From positions 636,727 to 700,726 of the forward strand of contig CATOSB010000011.1 in the NCBI GenBank assembly GCA_951812305.1: DNA of 64,000 nucleotides, in the 5' to 3' direction. Shown piece after piece: positions 7,711 to 16,631 of the stretch. How positions within the stretch are numbered: position 1 is the first letter of the stretch; the number at the start of each line of letters is the position of its first letter. The notes below the pieces were generated by a model. It was not told the origin of the DNA. It saw nothing but the letters and a program-made list of their open reading frames with translations, and ran no database searches. This stretch comes from an uncultured Paracoccaceae bacterium. GTDB taxonomy: Bacteria; Pseudomonadota; Alphaproteobacteria; Rhodobacterales; Rhodobacteraceae. Both the position numbers and the translations under genes were made by a program.

Positions 7711-9049
7711 GGAGACACGCAACAATAAGTGAATCGCAAACCTTTGCCGCTGCGACGGTTTGACTCTGGTCCGCACGATTCTCATGCCGTTCTCAATATG
7801 GTAATCGATAATCATGGTAGAGCGAGAACAAATTCAGGAGCGATGGGAAGTTTTTGGTTCGAAGCTTGGCGAACGAGGTCGGCGTTTGTTTGCTGCCGCA
7901 GAAGCCCGAGCGGCGGGGCGTGGCGGTCTTGCGGCAGTTGCGGAGATCACTGGCCTCGCACGTTCCACCATCGGGCGAGGCATCAATGATCTTGATACTC
8001 CAGGTCCAGGCAATGGCCGCGTGCGCCGCAAGGGTGGAGGGCGACGCGAGGTCGCCGACCTTGATACGACGCTGGTGTCCGACTTGCAGCGTCTCGCCGA
8101 GCCAGCGACGATGGGTGATCCTATACGTCCGCTTAAATGGGTGTCGAAGAGCCCGGCAAAGCTGGCAGCGGCACTGTGTGCTGCAGGCCATACTATATGT
8201 GCCAATACTGTCGCCAGGTTGCTGGAAACAAAGTTGGAATATTCGCGGCAGGTCAATCGCAAAACGCACGATGGCACCAACCACCCTGATCGCGACGCGC
8301 AGTTTGAGCATATTAACGCCAGGGTATTGGACGCGCAGGCGGCTGGGCAGCCTGTTATCTCGGTCGACACCAAAAAGAAGGAGTTGATCGGAAACTACCG
8401 CAACGATGGCAGCGACTACCGGCCAAAAGGCGACCCCCGCTGCATTAACATACATGATTTCCCCGACAAGGAGCTCGGCAAGGTGGTGCCCTACGGTGTC
8501 TACGACGTTGGCACCAATACTGGCTGGGTTAGCGTGGGCGTCACCGCTGACACTGCTTCATTCGCCGTCAACTCTATCCGTACCTGGCAGAAGCGCATGG
8601 GCCAGCAGCGCCATCCTGGCATGCGCGAGCTGACAATAACTGCTGACTGCGGCGGATCGAACGGTGCGCGCGTCCGGTTATGGAAGGTAGAACTGCAGAG
8701 GTTTGCTGACGAAACCGACCTTGTCTTGCACGTCCATCACTATCCGCCCGGCACATCCAAGTGGAACCTCATCGAGCATCGGATGTTTTGCCACATCACA
8801 CAGAACTGGCGCGGACGGCCGCTGTCCAGCCGTATGGCAGTCGTCGAGTTGATCGGGGCGACGACGACGAACGCTGGGCTGAAAGTAGAATGCGCACTTG
8901 ACGAAAGTATTTACGAGAAGGGTGTTAAGGTCACCAAAGCTGAAATGGATAGCCTCGTCATCGAAGGGAATGCATTCCACCCAGAATGGAACTACACAAT
9001 CACACCACGCCGCCGCCACCAAACGTAGTACTTATTCTTGCGTGTCTCC
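7711..9049 (+). mobile_element. ISAzo13-family insertion sequence
   Basis: The 19-bp ends are ggagacacgcaacaataag (left) and its complement cttattcttgcgtgtctcc (right), with one mismatch. The element is flanked by the direct repeat TTA (7708-7710 and 9050-9052). It is 1339 bp long and carries one transposase gene. It looks intact and interrupts the AbiJ-like gene in frame. Confidence 0.88.
7814..9028 (+). CDS. tnp: ISAzo13-family transposase
   Basis: A 404-residue DDE transposase of the ISAzo13 family (Pfam DDE_Tnp_ISAZ013). The catalytic region begins at VISVDTKKKELIGNY (about residue 180). It continues through HDFPDKELGKVVPYGVYD, TITADCGGSNGARVRLWK and HHYPPGTSKWNLIEHRMF, all typical of the family. 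The N-terminus (GLAAVAEITGLARSTIGRGI) is a helix-turn-helix. The length is normal for the family and no lesion is visible. Confidence 0.93.
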   Translation: MVEREQIQERWEVFGSKLGERGRRLFAAAEARAAGRGGLAAVAEITGLARSTIGRGINDLDTPGPGNGRVRRKGGGRREVADLDTTLVSDLQRLAEPATMGDPIRPLKWVSKSPAKLAAALCAAGHTICANTVARLLETKLEYSRQVNRKTHDGTNHPDRDAQFEHINARVLDAQAAGQPVISVDTKKKELIGNYRNDGSDYRPKGDPRCINIHDFPDKELGKVVPYGVYDVGTNTGWVSVGVTADTASFAVNSIRTWQKRMGQQRHPGMRELTITADCGGSNGARVRLWKVELQRFADETDLVLHVHHYPPGTSKWNLIEHRMFCHITQNWRGRPLSSRMAVVELIGATTTNAGLKVECALDESIYEKGVKVTKAEMDSLVIEGNAFHPEWNYTITPRRRHQT

Positions 9050-9110
9050 TTAGCGGATCGCGTGTGCCATCTCTAACTGACTGCTTGTTCGAACTAAACA
9101 GTAAGCGGTG

Positions 9111-10749
9111 TCACCGCGCCCTGTCAAAGTTCCATGGCATGAGTTCGTCGATGCGGGCTGCTGGATGGCCGGCAGCGATGGCTTCGAGGGTTGCCTTGAG
9201 ATAGGCATAGGGCTCGACGTCATTGAGCTTGCAGGTTTCGATCAGGGAGGCGATACGCCCCCAGTTTCTGCCACCTTCGTCATGGCCCGCAAAGAGCGCG
9301 TTCTTACGATTGAGGGCAATCGGGCGGATGGCTCGCTCGACCACGTTGCTGTCCATCTCGATAGCGCCGTCGTCGAGAAAGAGCTTCAGTCCGTCCATGT
9401 GTTTGGCGATGTAGGAGAGCTTATCGCCGAGGCGTGATTTGGCCGAGATGCGGGAGCGGACGGTTTTGAGCCAGATCTCGAATGCCTCGATCAGCGGTTT
9501 GGTCTTTTCCTGGCGAACAGCTTTGCGCTCGGCGGCGGGTTTTCCTCTAATCTCAGCCTCGATCTTGTAGAACTCGGCAATCCGCCTGAGCCCATCCCCT
9601 GCAATGGGCGAGCCATCGCGGTCATGCACTTCCTTGAGCTTGCGCCGCGCATGAGCCCAGCAATAGGCCAGTTTGACGGATCCTGAGTTACGGCCCGGTT
9701 TGGTCAGGGCAATTATAACCCGTATAGCCATCCACCTGCAGCGTACCGCTGAAGCCGGTCAGGAACTCCGTTGCGTGTTTGCCGCCACGCCCATCGGCGT
9801 AACAGAACACAACACCCGGTGGGGCGGTGCCCCCGAAGGGCCGCTCATCGCGGGCAATGGCCCAGAGATACCCGGTCTTGGTTCTGCCGCGCCCCGGATC
9901 GAGCACCGGACAGCGCGTCTCATCGGCAAAGAGCTTGCTGGAAGATTTGATATCTTTGAACAGATGATCCACCACGGGAGCAAGATGGAAGGATATCCGG
10001 CCCATCCAGCCCGCAAGGGTGGAGCGGTGCAGATCAAGGCCGGATCGGGCATAAATCTGCGCCTGCCGGAACAAGGGGCAGTGATCGGCGTACTTGGACA
10101 CGGCCACCTGCGCCAATGTCCCCTCGGTAGGCAGGCCACCCTCGATCAGATGAACCGGTGCAGGCGCCTGGGCCACGCCAGCGTCCTTGTTCGGGCAGGC
10201 GTATTTGGGCCGGATGGTCACGATCACCCGCGCCTGGGCCGGAACAATATCCAGTCGTTCGGTGCGATCTTCGCCGATCCTGACCATCTCACCACAGCCG
10301 CAGGGGCATGTAATGCTGGCAGGCTCGATCACCTGTTCGATACGTTCCAGATGATCCGGCAGGTTCCCAAGGTTGCGCTGCACAGGTTTGCGCTTCTTGC
10401 GCGGTTTGGTCATCTCGATTGTTTCTGACTGCGCCTCGGCCTCCGCTGTCGCGACCTCCAGATCTTCAAAAGCCAGTTGCCGTTCATCCGGGCTGAGCTT
10501 CTCGGAGCGTTTGCCATAGACCAGCTGGTGCAGTTCTTTGACAAAATGCTCCAGACGCGCGTTGATCGCCTCAAGTTCCACGTTCTGCGTGGCGAGAGCG
10601 GCGTTGCTTTCTTCGAGTGCACAATTGCGCGACGTCAGGTTGCTGTTCAACAGGCTCACGCCAAACGCCTCTTTCCGTGCCGCCAAAACAACCGCCCGCA
10701 CCTCCGCGGGAAGGGCATCCAGATCAAGGGATTCAAGGGCGTCAGGCAT
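9111..10749 (-). pseudogene. tnpC: IS66 transposase TnpC with a single-base frameshift
   Basis: The large IS66 transposase is split into two overlapping frames: 9688-10749 encodes the N-terminal part and 9111-9731 the C-terminal part. Compared with the matching part of copy C (around 21930), one extra base is present near 9710 (ataattgccc in place of ataatgccc). This shifts the frame right after QVDGYTGYN. Coiled coil, zinc region (ITCPCGCGEM, YACPNKDA) and DDE motifs (LFADETRC, and VVERAIRPIA near the C-terminus) are otherwise present. A sequencing error cannot be excluded, but the other tnpC copies are also broken. Confidence 0.88.
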
Positions 10750-10804
10750 GGCGTGTTCTTAGCAGATCAGGCCACAATTTACACCCTGTACATAAGGCTG
10801 CGAG

Positions 10805-11158
10805 TCACTCTGCCGCACCCGGTCGACATGTCCGCCGCGCCGTCACCCGTCGCCAGTCCAGACCCTCAAACAGGGTCTCAAATTGCGCCTTGGACAGCCG
10901 CATCACGCCATCATGGACCCTGGGCCAGGCGAACTTGCCCTGTTCCAGCCGCTTGTACGTCATCACCAGACCGGACCCATCCCAAAGCAGAACCTTGATG
11001 CGGTCTCCACGTTTGGCGCGGAACACGATGATTATGTCCGAGTGCGGATCAAGGCCCGGATCGCGTTCGGCAACCGCCGCCAGCCCGTCATGGCCCTTCC
11101 TGAAATCCACCGGCCTGGTCGCAATCACAACCCGCACCGATTGAGACGGAACAATCAT
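10805..11158 (-). CDS. tnpB: IS66 TnpB (orfB) accessory protein
   Basis: A 117-residue IS66 orfB protein with the family core VVIATRPVDFRKGHDGLAAV and VFRAKRGDRIKVLLWDGSGL. It is needed together with TnpA and TnpC for IS66 transposition. It overlaps tnpA by 4 bp (ATGA) and precedes tnpC by about 55 bp. It looks intact, with near-identical copies at 13731 and 20485. Confidence 0.94.
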   Translation of the reverse strand: MIVPSQSVRVVIATRPVDFRKGHDGLAAVAERDPGLDPHSDIIIVFRAKRGDRIKVLLWDGSGLVMTYKRLEQGKFAWPRVHDGVMRLSKAQFETLFEGLDWRRVTARRTCRPGAAE

Positions 11159-11514
11159 CCCTGTCGCGCCAGGTGCCGCGCAACATTCGCGATCCGTTTT
11201 GATGCCGTGCTTTTGGGCAACCGGATAGAGACAGATCCCGCGATGATCTCAACACCGTCAAAGGGCGAAGGCGGTGGTGTCGCAAGCACTGCGATCTCTG
11301 CAAAACCAGACGTCTGACCCTCGTCACGCGCGACCTTGCGCCTGGCCGTCGTGCGCCATGTCGATAACCGCGTCGCCGACATACCGTGTTTGCGAGCCAC
11401 ACCCGCAACCGTCGCGCCTGGCGCATACGTCTCGGCCACAATCGCCGCGCGCTCCGCCGCCGTCCGCAGTACAGGTTTGCGACGCGAAACCTCCGCCCCA
11501 TCATCCAACATCAA
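11155..11514 (-). CDS. tnpA: IS66 TnpA (orfA) accessory protein
   Basis: A 119-residue helix-turn-helix protein with AIVAETYAPGATVAGVARKH and MSATRLSTWRTTARRK, the usual IS66 orfA pattern. It differs from the copies at 13375 and 20129 at a few C-terminal positions (SVSIRLPKSTASKRIANVA), so copy A is a slightly older isoform. The frame begins with TTG at 11514 followed by ATG at 11511. Confidence 0.92.
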   Translation of the reverse strand: MMLDDGAEVSRRKPVLRTAAERAAIVAETYAPGATVAGVARKHGMSATRLSTWRTTARRKVARDEGQTSGFAEIAVLATPPPSPFDGVEIIAGSVSIRLPKSTASKRIANVARHLARQG

Positions 11515-11725
11515 ATCACCTCCAGATCATTGGAGACCAGCATCTCATATCAAACCGCAAGCCGATACCATGGGGCGTTCGCATCGCTTACATTACACTG
11601 AGAGAACAACCAAAGAATATCGAAGACACACCTGTCGTCTATCGCGTGCGCAAGGTGCCGAAAGTAGAAGACTAGCAACTCGTCGACCATGGCGACGACT
11701 CTCAGATTTGCTACGCGACTTTGTA

Positions 11726-12406
11726 CTAAGCCCCTTGAATGATTGGCTCCGGTTTTCCATCCCAGATGAGTTTCCATCGCGCACCAAAGCGGACGTTTTG
11801 AACAAGATGTGGGTGGAATGCGACCAGACATGTTCCGCCAGTATTCCGAACCGATGGGTAAACGATGCCAGGGGATTTGTCGTCGCGTAGTTGACGGGCT
11901 AGTCGCTGACCACGTGGATAAGCTTTTATTGGGTCATCGCCAAGATAGTCTGGCGATGGAGCTACATTCCTTACATCGTGGAATTCACCAACAAAGCTTG
12001 CAAGCATGCTCTGATACTGGACCTCATCTTCAAAAACCTTGATGCGTTTGAGTTCGCGCGTTCGGTGGAAGGCCACCTCTTCCAACGCGGTGACATCTTC
12101 AAATGCGCAATACCAAGCGCCCCGGCTTTTATCGTTAAACCGGTTTCCTTCTTCCCGGGTGTAACTGAAGGCGGCGTTTATATGGGTGTAACCCCAGACT
12201 TGATAAGTCAGCTCGCGTGGGTTGAGGTCCAGCAGTCCATCCCGTTCAGCAAGCAAACGACCGCTTGTCATACCTTCAAGCTTGGCAAGTAGGTCTTCTT
12301 CATGGCGAGAGTCGACGATCGGCAAAAGAACCGGTGGCTTTGCATAGCCGGATGGAACAAGTCGCACGGTTGCCTGCTCATTGATTGCGGTCAGCGACGG
12401 TATCAC
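11726..12406 (-). CDS. RES-domain toxin of a RES-Xre toxin-antitoxin pair
   Basis: A 226-residue protein with a RES domain. Visible signatures are RFNDKSRGAWYCAFEDVTALEE split over about residues 85-110, then FHRTREL, and near the end SPGIVYPSVRNTGGTCLVAF. Known RES toxins degrade NAD and are held inactive by an Xre-type antitoxin. The start overlaps the stop of the antitoxin gene by 4 bp (ATGA), the usual antitoxin-first order. Length is typical and no lesion is seen. It probably stabilises the plasmid segment. Confidence 0.88.
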   Translation of the reverse strand: MIPSLTAINEQATVRLVPSGYAKPPVLLPIVDSRHEEDLLAKLEGMTSGRLLAERDGLLDLNPRELTYQVWGYTHINAAFSYTREEGNRFNDKSRGAWYCAFEDVTALEEVAFHRTRELKRIKVFEDEVQYQSMLASFVGEFHDVRNVAPSPDYLGDDPIKAYPRGQRLARQLRDDKSPGIVYPSVRNTGGTCLVAFHPHLVQNVRFGARWKLIWDGKPEPIIQGA

Positions 12407-12822
12407 AGGCCCCCTCGGATGGCATCAACGTAGTTCCGTGTTGCGAGCAATGCTGGCAAACCTCCTCGGGAAATATATTGGATTGGAGTTAGTCCAGCGA
12501 ACGGAGGACCACTGTTTGCCAATGTCGGCCAGCGATCAGCTAGTGCGTCACTGAAATAAAGGTGCAATCCTTTGTAGAGACCTACAAAGGCACTGAGCCT
12601 CAGGACTTGGTCCTGGGTCAATTTTCCACTCCAAGTCCCCCCCTTCATTCGGTTCCAAGTCCGTGTCTCTACATCGAGCAGGCCTGCGGCCGTGCTGCCC
12701 TTTATTTGCCAAATGTCGCAAATTCGAGTGTAAGCTTTGATACCTGCGTTGACCATTTCTGTCTGGTCATCACCACCAATACCTGGGTCAATTTCCACTG
12801 CGCTTTGCATTGTGAACTCCAT
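12403..12822 (-). CDS. Xre/MbcA/ParS-type antitoxin of the RES-Xre pair
   Basis: A 139-residue protein with an N-terminal HTH-like segment (residues about 20-60) and the C-terminal MbcA/ParS-type toxin-binding region: VLRLSAFVGLYKGLHLYFSD, then LANSGPPFAGLTPIQYISRG and LLATRNYVDAIRGGL. It neutralises the RES toxin and usually represses its own operon. A palindrome just upstream of the start fits such autoregulation. Confidence 0.85.
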   Translation of the reverse strand: MEFTMQSAVEIDPGIGGDDQTEMVNAGIKAYTRICDIWQIKGSTAAGLLDVETRTWNRMKGGTWSGKLTQDQVLRLSAFVGLYKGLHLYFSDALADRWPTLANSGPPFAGLTPIQYISRGGLPALLATRNYVDAIRGGL

Positions 12823-12848
12823 AAATACGCCATATGTCTAATTATTTA

Positions 12849-12860
12849 CGCCAAATGGCG
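12849..12860. promoter_or_regulatory. Palindromic putative operator of the RES-Xre operon
   Basis: An inverted repeat CGCCA-aa-TGGCG lies 27 bp upstream of the antitoxin start, with a further half-like acgccatatg at 12827-12836. The position suits binding by the Xre antitoxin. This is an inference from symmetry and location. Confidence 0.45.
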
Positions 12861-12945
12861 CAATTTGTCAAGAGCCGATATCCTCGCAACACTTGGTCAC
12901 TAAAGACCGCACCGGCGGTATCTTGCTGTACAAACCGCAAAAGCG

Positions 12946-13297
12946 GTGCTAAATCGGCCCCCACAACAACGGGGACAGCAAAGCGCTAACAATATAGGGA
13001 TGAGTAACAGCGCTGCGGCGCGACTTTTTGGTATTGATCGCAAGACCGTTGCGAAGATTCTGAAGCATTCAGTTCCGCCGGGTTACCGGCGTGAAGGTCC
13101 GCCAGTTCGCCCCAAGCTTGATCCGTTTGTCGCGATCATCGACCAGATCCTTGCGGACGATATGAGCCGGATCAAGAAGCAGCGTCACACGGCGAAGCGT
13201 ATCCACGAGCGCCTTCGGGACGAACACGGCTTCACGGGCGGGATCACCATTGTCACGGATTATGTGCGGGAGAAGAAGCGTCGGACCCGAGAGGTGT
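12946..13297 (+). pseudogene. istA: IS21-family IstA transposase, N-terminal fragment
   Basis: The frame encodes an IstA-like N-terminus: SNSAAARLFGIDRKTVAKIL is the helix-turn-helix, followed by DQILADDMSRIKKQRHTAKR and HERLRDEHGFTGGITIVTDY. It is cut by the IS66 element starting at 13298. The DDE domain and the istB helper gene are absent. Translation of the first about 15 codons is uncertain. Confidence 0.85.
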
Positions 13298-13374
13298 GTA
13301 AGCGATGCGAGCGCCCCATGGTATCGCGCGCGCGTCTGATGTGAGATTCTGGCCTCCAATGATCTGGAGGTAAT

Positions 13375-13734
13375 TTGATGTTGGATGATGGGGCGGAGGT
13401 TTCGCGTCGCAAACCTGTACTGCGGACGGCGGCGGAGCGCGCGGCGATTGTGGCCGAGACGTATGCGCCAGGCGCGACGGTTGCGGGTGTGGCTCGCAAA
13501 CACGGTATGTCGGCGACGCGGTTATCGACATGGCGCACGACGGCCAGGCGCAAGGTCGCGCGTGACGAGGGTCAGACGTCTGGTTTTGCAGAGATCGCAG
13601 TGCTTGCGACACCACCGCCTTCGCCCTTTGACGGTGTTGAGATCATCGCGGGATCTGTCACTGTCCGCCTGCCCAAAAGCACGGCCACAAAACGGATCAA
13701 GGATGTTGCGCGGCACCTGGCGCGACAGGGATGA
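13375..13734 (+). CDS. tnpA: IS66 TnpA (orfA), copy B
   Basis: A 119-residue orfA identical to the copy at 20129-20488. It has an intact helix-turn-helix and its stop overlaps the tnpB start by 4 bp. Confidence 0.92.
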   Translation: MMLDDGAEVSRRKPVLRTAAERAAIVAETYAPGATVAGVARKHGMSATRLSTWRTTARRKVARDEGQTSGFAEIAVLATPPPSPFDGVEIIAGSVTVRLPKSTATKRIKDVARHLARQG

Positions 13735-14084
13735 TTGTTCCGTCGCAATCGGTGCGGGTTGTGATTGCGACCAGGCCGGTGGATTTCAGGAAGGGCCATG
13801 ACGGGCTGGCGGCGGTTGCCGAACGCGATCCGGGCCTTGATCCGCACTCGGGCGTAATCATCGTGTTCCGCGCCAAACGTGGAGATCGCATCAAGGTTCT
13901 GCTTTGGGATGGGTCCGGTCTGGTGATGACGTACAAGCGGCTGGAACAGGGCAAGTTCGCCTGGCCCAGGGTCCATGATGGCGTGATGCGGCTGTCCAAG
14001 GCGCAATTTGAGACTCTGTTTGAGGGTCTGGACTGGCGACGGGTGACGGCGCGGCGGACACGTCGACCGGGTGCGGCAGAGTGA
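13731..14084 (+). CDS. tnpB: IS66 TnpB (orfB), copy B
   Basis: A 117-residue orfB, identical to the copy at 20485-20838. It looks intact but has no functional tnpC in cis. Confidence 0.93.
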   Translation: MIVPSQSVRVVIATRPVDFRKGHDGLAAVAERDPGLDPHSGVIIVFRAKRGDRIKVLLWDGSGLVMTYKRLEQGKFAWPRVHDGVMRLSKAQFETLFEGLDWRRVTARRTRRPGAAE

Positions 14085-14139
14085 CTCTCAGCCTTATGTA
14101 CAGGGTGTAAATCGTGGCCTGATCTGCTAAGAACACGCC

Positions 14140-14907
14140 ATGCCTGACGCCCTTGAATCCCTTGATCTGGATGCCCTTCCCGCGGAGGTGCGGGCGGTTG
14201 TTTTGGCGGCACGGAAAGAGGCGTTTGGCGTGAGCCTGTTGAACAGCAACCTGACGTCGCGCAATTGTGCACTCGAAGAAAGCAACGCCGCTCTCGCCAC
14301 GCAGAACGTGGAACTTGAGGCGATCAACGCGCGTCTGGAGCATTTTGTCAAAGAACTGCACCAGCTGGTCTATGGCAAACGCTCCGAGAAGCTCAGCCCG
14401 GATGAACGGCAACTGGCTTTTGAAGATCTGGAGGTCGCGACAGCGGAGGCCGAGGCGCAGTCAGAAACAATCGAGATGACCAAACCGCGCAAGAAGCGCA
14501 AACCTGCGCAGCGCAACCTTGGGAACCTGCCGGATCATCTGGAACGTATCGAACAGGTGATCGAGCCTGACAGCATTACATGCCCCTGCGGCTGTGGTGA
14601 GATGGTCAGGATCGGCGAAGATCGCACCGAACGACTGGATATTGTTCCGGCCCAGGCGCGGGTGATCGTGACCATCCGGCCCAAATACGCCTGTCCGAAC
14701 AAGGACGCTGGCGTGGCCCAGGCGCCTGCACCGGTGCATCTGATCGAGGGTGGCCTGCCTACCGAGGGGACATTGGCGCAGGTGGCCGTGTCCAAGTACG
14801 CCGATCACTGCCCCTTGTTCCGGCAGGCGCAGATTTATGCCCGATCCGGCCTTGATCTGCACCGCTCCACCCTTGCGGGCTGGATGGGCCGGATATCCTT
14901 CCATCTT
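14140..14907 (+). pseudogene. tnpC: IS66 TnpC, N-terminal half, cut by the TIME
   Basis: Residues 1-256 of TnpC are kept: coiled coil, zinc region and the stretch up to LAGWMGRISFHL. The frame then enters the TIME and ends GVE. The whole DDE half is gone. Confidence 0.93.
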
Positions 14908-15057
14908 GGGGTCGAGTGAGGCTGAGTGCAGAAAACCACGTTAAGAAATTTAAAATCATTTGAAAACAATGAATTAAGAGGCTTGCAAATGCGCACAAAA
15001 TTCGCAGAAAGCACAGCTATAAAAATCATTTGATTACAACGGGTTACTTTTCTTAGA
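14908..15057 (+). mobile_element. TIME copy 2, left part
   Basis: The first 150 bp of the 182-bp miniature element, identical to 3598-3747, ending in cttaga. An IS110-family element follows, and the remaining 32 bp resume at 16521. The left flank is atctt. Confidence 0.9.
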
Positions 15058-15136
15058 CCAGATGAGCGTTTTGCGGCGGGCACAATGCCTGTGGTTTTCT
15101 CGACGAACATGGACTTGTTCGAAGGAGGAAACACGA

Positions 15137-16246
15137 ATGAACAAAACAGCTTACGTTGGTCTTGACGTTCACAAGGACACGATTGCGGTGGCCATTGCAG
15201 ATGAAGGGCGGCGGGGCGAGATGCGCTTTTTCGGGACCATCACCAGTTCCGCTGATTCTGTTTTGCGCCTAACCAAACAGCTGACGGCGGCGGGCAACAC
15301 GCCGAGCTTCTGTTATGAAGCAGGACCTTGTGGTTACGGACTGTACCGCCATCTCACCAAGCTCGGATTTGAGTGTGCCGTTGTCGCGCCCGCACTGATC
15401 CCGCGCAAGGCTGGCGACAAGGTCAAGACCGACCGGCGCGACGCTGAAATGCTGGCGCGGCTCTGGCGGGCCGGTGAACTCACCCCCATCTGGACACCGG
15501 ACGAGGAGCAGGAGGCCATGCGCGATCTGATCCGCACGCGCAAGCAGGCGACGGATGCCGTGAAGGTCGCCAAGCAGCAATTGCTCAGCTTTCTCTTGCG
15601 TCATGGACTCCGATACGAGAATGGCAGCTATTGGACGAAGCGGCATCGCCGATGGCTGGCAGAATTGCGCCGCTTCCGCTTTTCTCACCAGCAGCTGGCC
15701 TTCGAGGAACTGAAGCGCGCTGTTGATCAAGCCGAAGCCCGAGTGGCCACCCTGGACCAGGCGATTGAAGAGGCAATTCAGACCTGGCGCTTCGCTCCTG
15801 TCGTCGATGCCTTGCGTGCGCTGCGTGGGGTGAACACGATCATCGCGAGCACTGTGGTGGCCGAGATCGGCGACATCACGCGATTTGAAAATCCACGCCA
15901 ACTCATGGCATGGCTTGGACTGGTGCCAACCGAACATTCCAGTGGTAACACAACGCGGCGGGGGCGTCTGACCAAGACCGGCAATGCCCTGGCCCGGACG
16001 ATGCTGGTGGAGGCGAGCTGGTCCTACCGGCATCCGCCGAAGGAGGGGCATCTCTACCTGAAACGCTCCGAGCACCTGCCACAGGAGATCCGCGACATCG
16101 GCTGGAAAGCGCAGACCCGTCTGTGCAAGCGGTTCCGGTATCTGTCGAACACCGGCAAACCTCAGCCGCGCGTGCTCGCCGCAATCGCCCGCGAACTGGC
16201 TGGCTTCGTCTGGGACATCGCACGGAAAGCGCCGCTCCCGGCCTGA
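15137..16246 (+). CDS. tnp: IS110-family (IS1111 subgroup) transposase
   Basis: A 369-residue DEDD transposase. The N-terminal DEDD_Tnp_IS110 domain begins AYVGLDVHKDTIAVAIADEG (first Asp) and contains CYEAGPCGYGLYR (Glu) and KTDRRDAEMLARL (Asp pair). The C-terminal Transposase_20 domain has LRGVNTIIASTVVAEIGDIT and MAWLGLVPTEHSSG. A strong ribosome site (gaaggaggaaac) precedes ATG 15137, so I chose this over the longer frame from 15062. IS110 transposases, in the wider family, use an element-encoded bridge RNA to choose targets. Confidence 0.92.
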   Translation: MNKTAYVGLDVHKDTIAVAIADEGRRGEMRFFGTITSSADSVLRLTKQLTAAGNTPSFCYEAGPCGYGLYRHLTKLGFECAVVAPALIPRKAGDKVKTDRRDAEMLARLWRAGELTPIWTPDEEQEAMRDLIRTRKQATDAVKVAKQQLLSFLLRHGLRYENGSYWTKRHRRWLAELRRFRFSHQQLAFEELKRAVDQAEARVATLDQAIEEAIQTWRFAPVVDALRALRGVNTIIASTVVAEIGDITRFENPRQLMAWLGLVPTEHSSGNTTRRGRLTKTGNALARTMLVEASWSYRHPPKEGHLYLKRSEHLPQEIRDIGWKAQTRLCKRFRYLSNTGKPQPRVLAAIARELAGFVWDIARKAPLPA

Positions 16247-16520
16247 GTTGGCAGGCATCACAGCCTGCCTGTGTAGCACGCTGGAGATGGCGGCCATTGA
16301 TAGGGAAACCCTCGGAACACTTTGGGAAAAACATCCGGTCTTAGAGAGAGGTAACCCCGTATCGAACTTGGTCAGGCGGTATCCAATCCGCGGATGAGAG
16401 AATGATAACCATCGGTTCGGCCCACCGTCTCCAGCGCCTGCACAGGCTACAACTTTTGACCATCCCGCACCAGCGGGGTAGATAAAGCGTGTCGAGAAAA
16501 CCAAAAACGCTCATGAGAGA
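16247..16520 (+). other. Non-coding tail of the IS110 element
   Basis: About 270 bp between the transposase stop and the right end, with no frame that looks coding. In this family one non-coding end can carry the bridge RNA, and in IS1111-type elements it is often the region flanking the transposase. I cannot fold it here. Confidence 0.4.
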
Positions 16521-16552
16521 GGGGTATTTTGCACTGAGCCCTAATGGACCCC
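16521..16552 (+). mobile_element. TIME copy 2, right end
   Basis: The last 32 bp of the TIME, identical to 3748-3779, ending ctaatggacccc. The right flank is ttaag, which does not match the left flank atctt. Confidence 0.9.
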
Positions 16553-16583
16553 TTAAGTCGCTTTTCAGGGCTTGAAATGTGTA

Positions 16584-16631
16584 CATATTGAGACATCAGG
16601 CTTGCCATGTCTTTTTCAATGTCTCAATATG
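16584..16631. repeat. Perfect 13-bp inverted repeat of unknown role
   Basis: catattgagacat (16584-16596) and atgtctcaatatg (16619-16631) are exact complements with a 22-bp spacer. They lie in a 124-bp gene-free island between the TIME and the next IS66-type element. The repeat could be an operator, a terminator relic or ends of a lost element. Confidence 0.5.

Larger units (their letters stand above)
7554..9100 (+). pseudogene. AbiJ N-terminal-domain-like gene, split by ISAzo13 and cut by IS66
   Basis: Joining 7554-7710 to 9053-9100 (dropping the IS and one TTA repeat) gives a continuous frame. It starts MKFPLSLQSIDAIADIISG, continues with IGIYRSTAKLEKFMRGC and DFRVSGSRVPSLTDCLFELN, and is then cut by the IS66 element at 9101. 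The pattern YRS-x-KLxxF followed by GSRVP resembles the AbiJ_NTD-type N-terminal region of abortive-infection proteins, as I recall it. The effector half is missing. It starts 7 bp after the GIY-YIG gene, so it was probably the third or fourth gene of the same operon. Confidence 0.55.
9101..11591 (-). mobile_element. IS66 element, copy A (tnpC frameshifted)
   Basis: A three-gene IS66 element of 2491 bp in minus orientation. Its ends are gtaagcggtgtcaccgc (left, 9101) and the complement of gtaagcgatgcgaacgc (right, ending 11591). The 8-bp flanks (actaaaca and attacact) do not match. The left end cuts the AbiJ-like gene. Confidence 0.9.
13298..14907 (+). mobile_element. IS66 element, copy B, right part lost
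   Basis: The left end starts gtaagcgatgcgagcgcccc at 13298. The element keeps tnpA, tnpB and the first half of tnpC and then stops at the TIME at 14908. It is inserted in the IS21 istA fragment. Confidence 0.92.
15058..16520 (+). mobile_element. IS110-family (IS1111-like) element inserted in the TIME inverted repeat
   Basis: About 1.46 kb. Subterminal inverted repeats ATGAGCGTTTT (15062 onward) and its complement AAAACGCTCAT (ending about 16514) sit a few bases inside the ends, as in the IS1111 subgroup. The insertion point is inside the right 38-bp repeat of the TIME, between cttaga and ggggtatttt. The exact end bases are uncertain by 3-4 bp because aga/gaga is repeated at both sides. Confidence 0.85.

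Noticed and set aside
15062..15136. N-terminal extension of the IS110 transposase from 15062
   Set aside because: A strong ribosome site precedes ATG 15137 and the family domain starts there; the extension covers the subterminal repeat.
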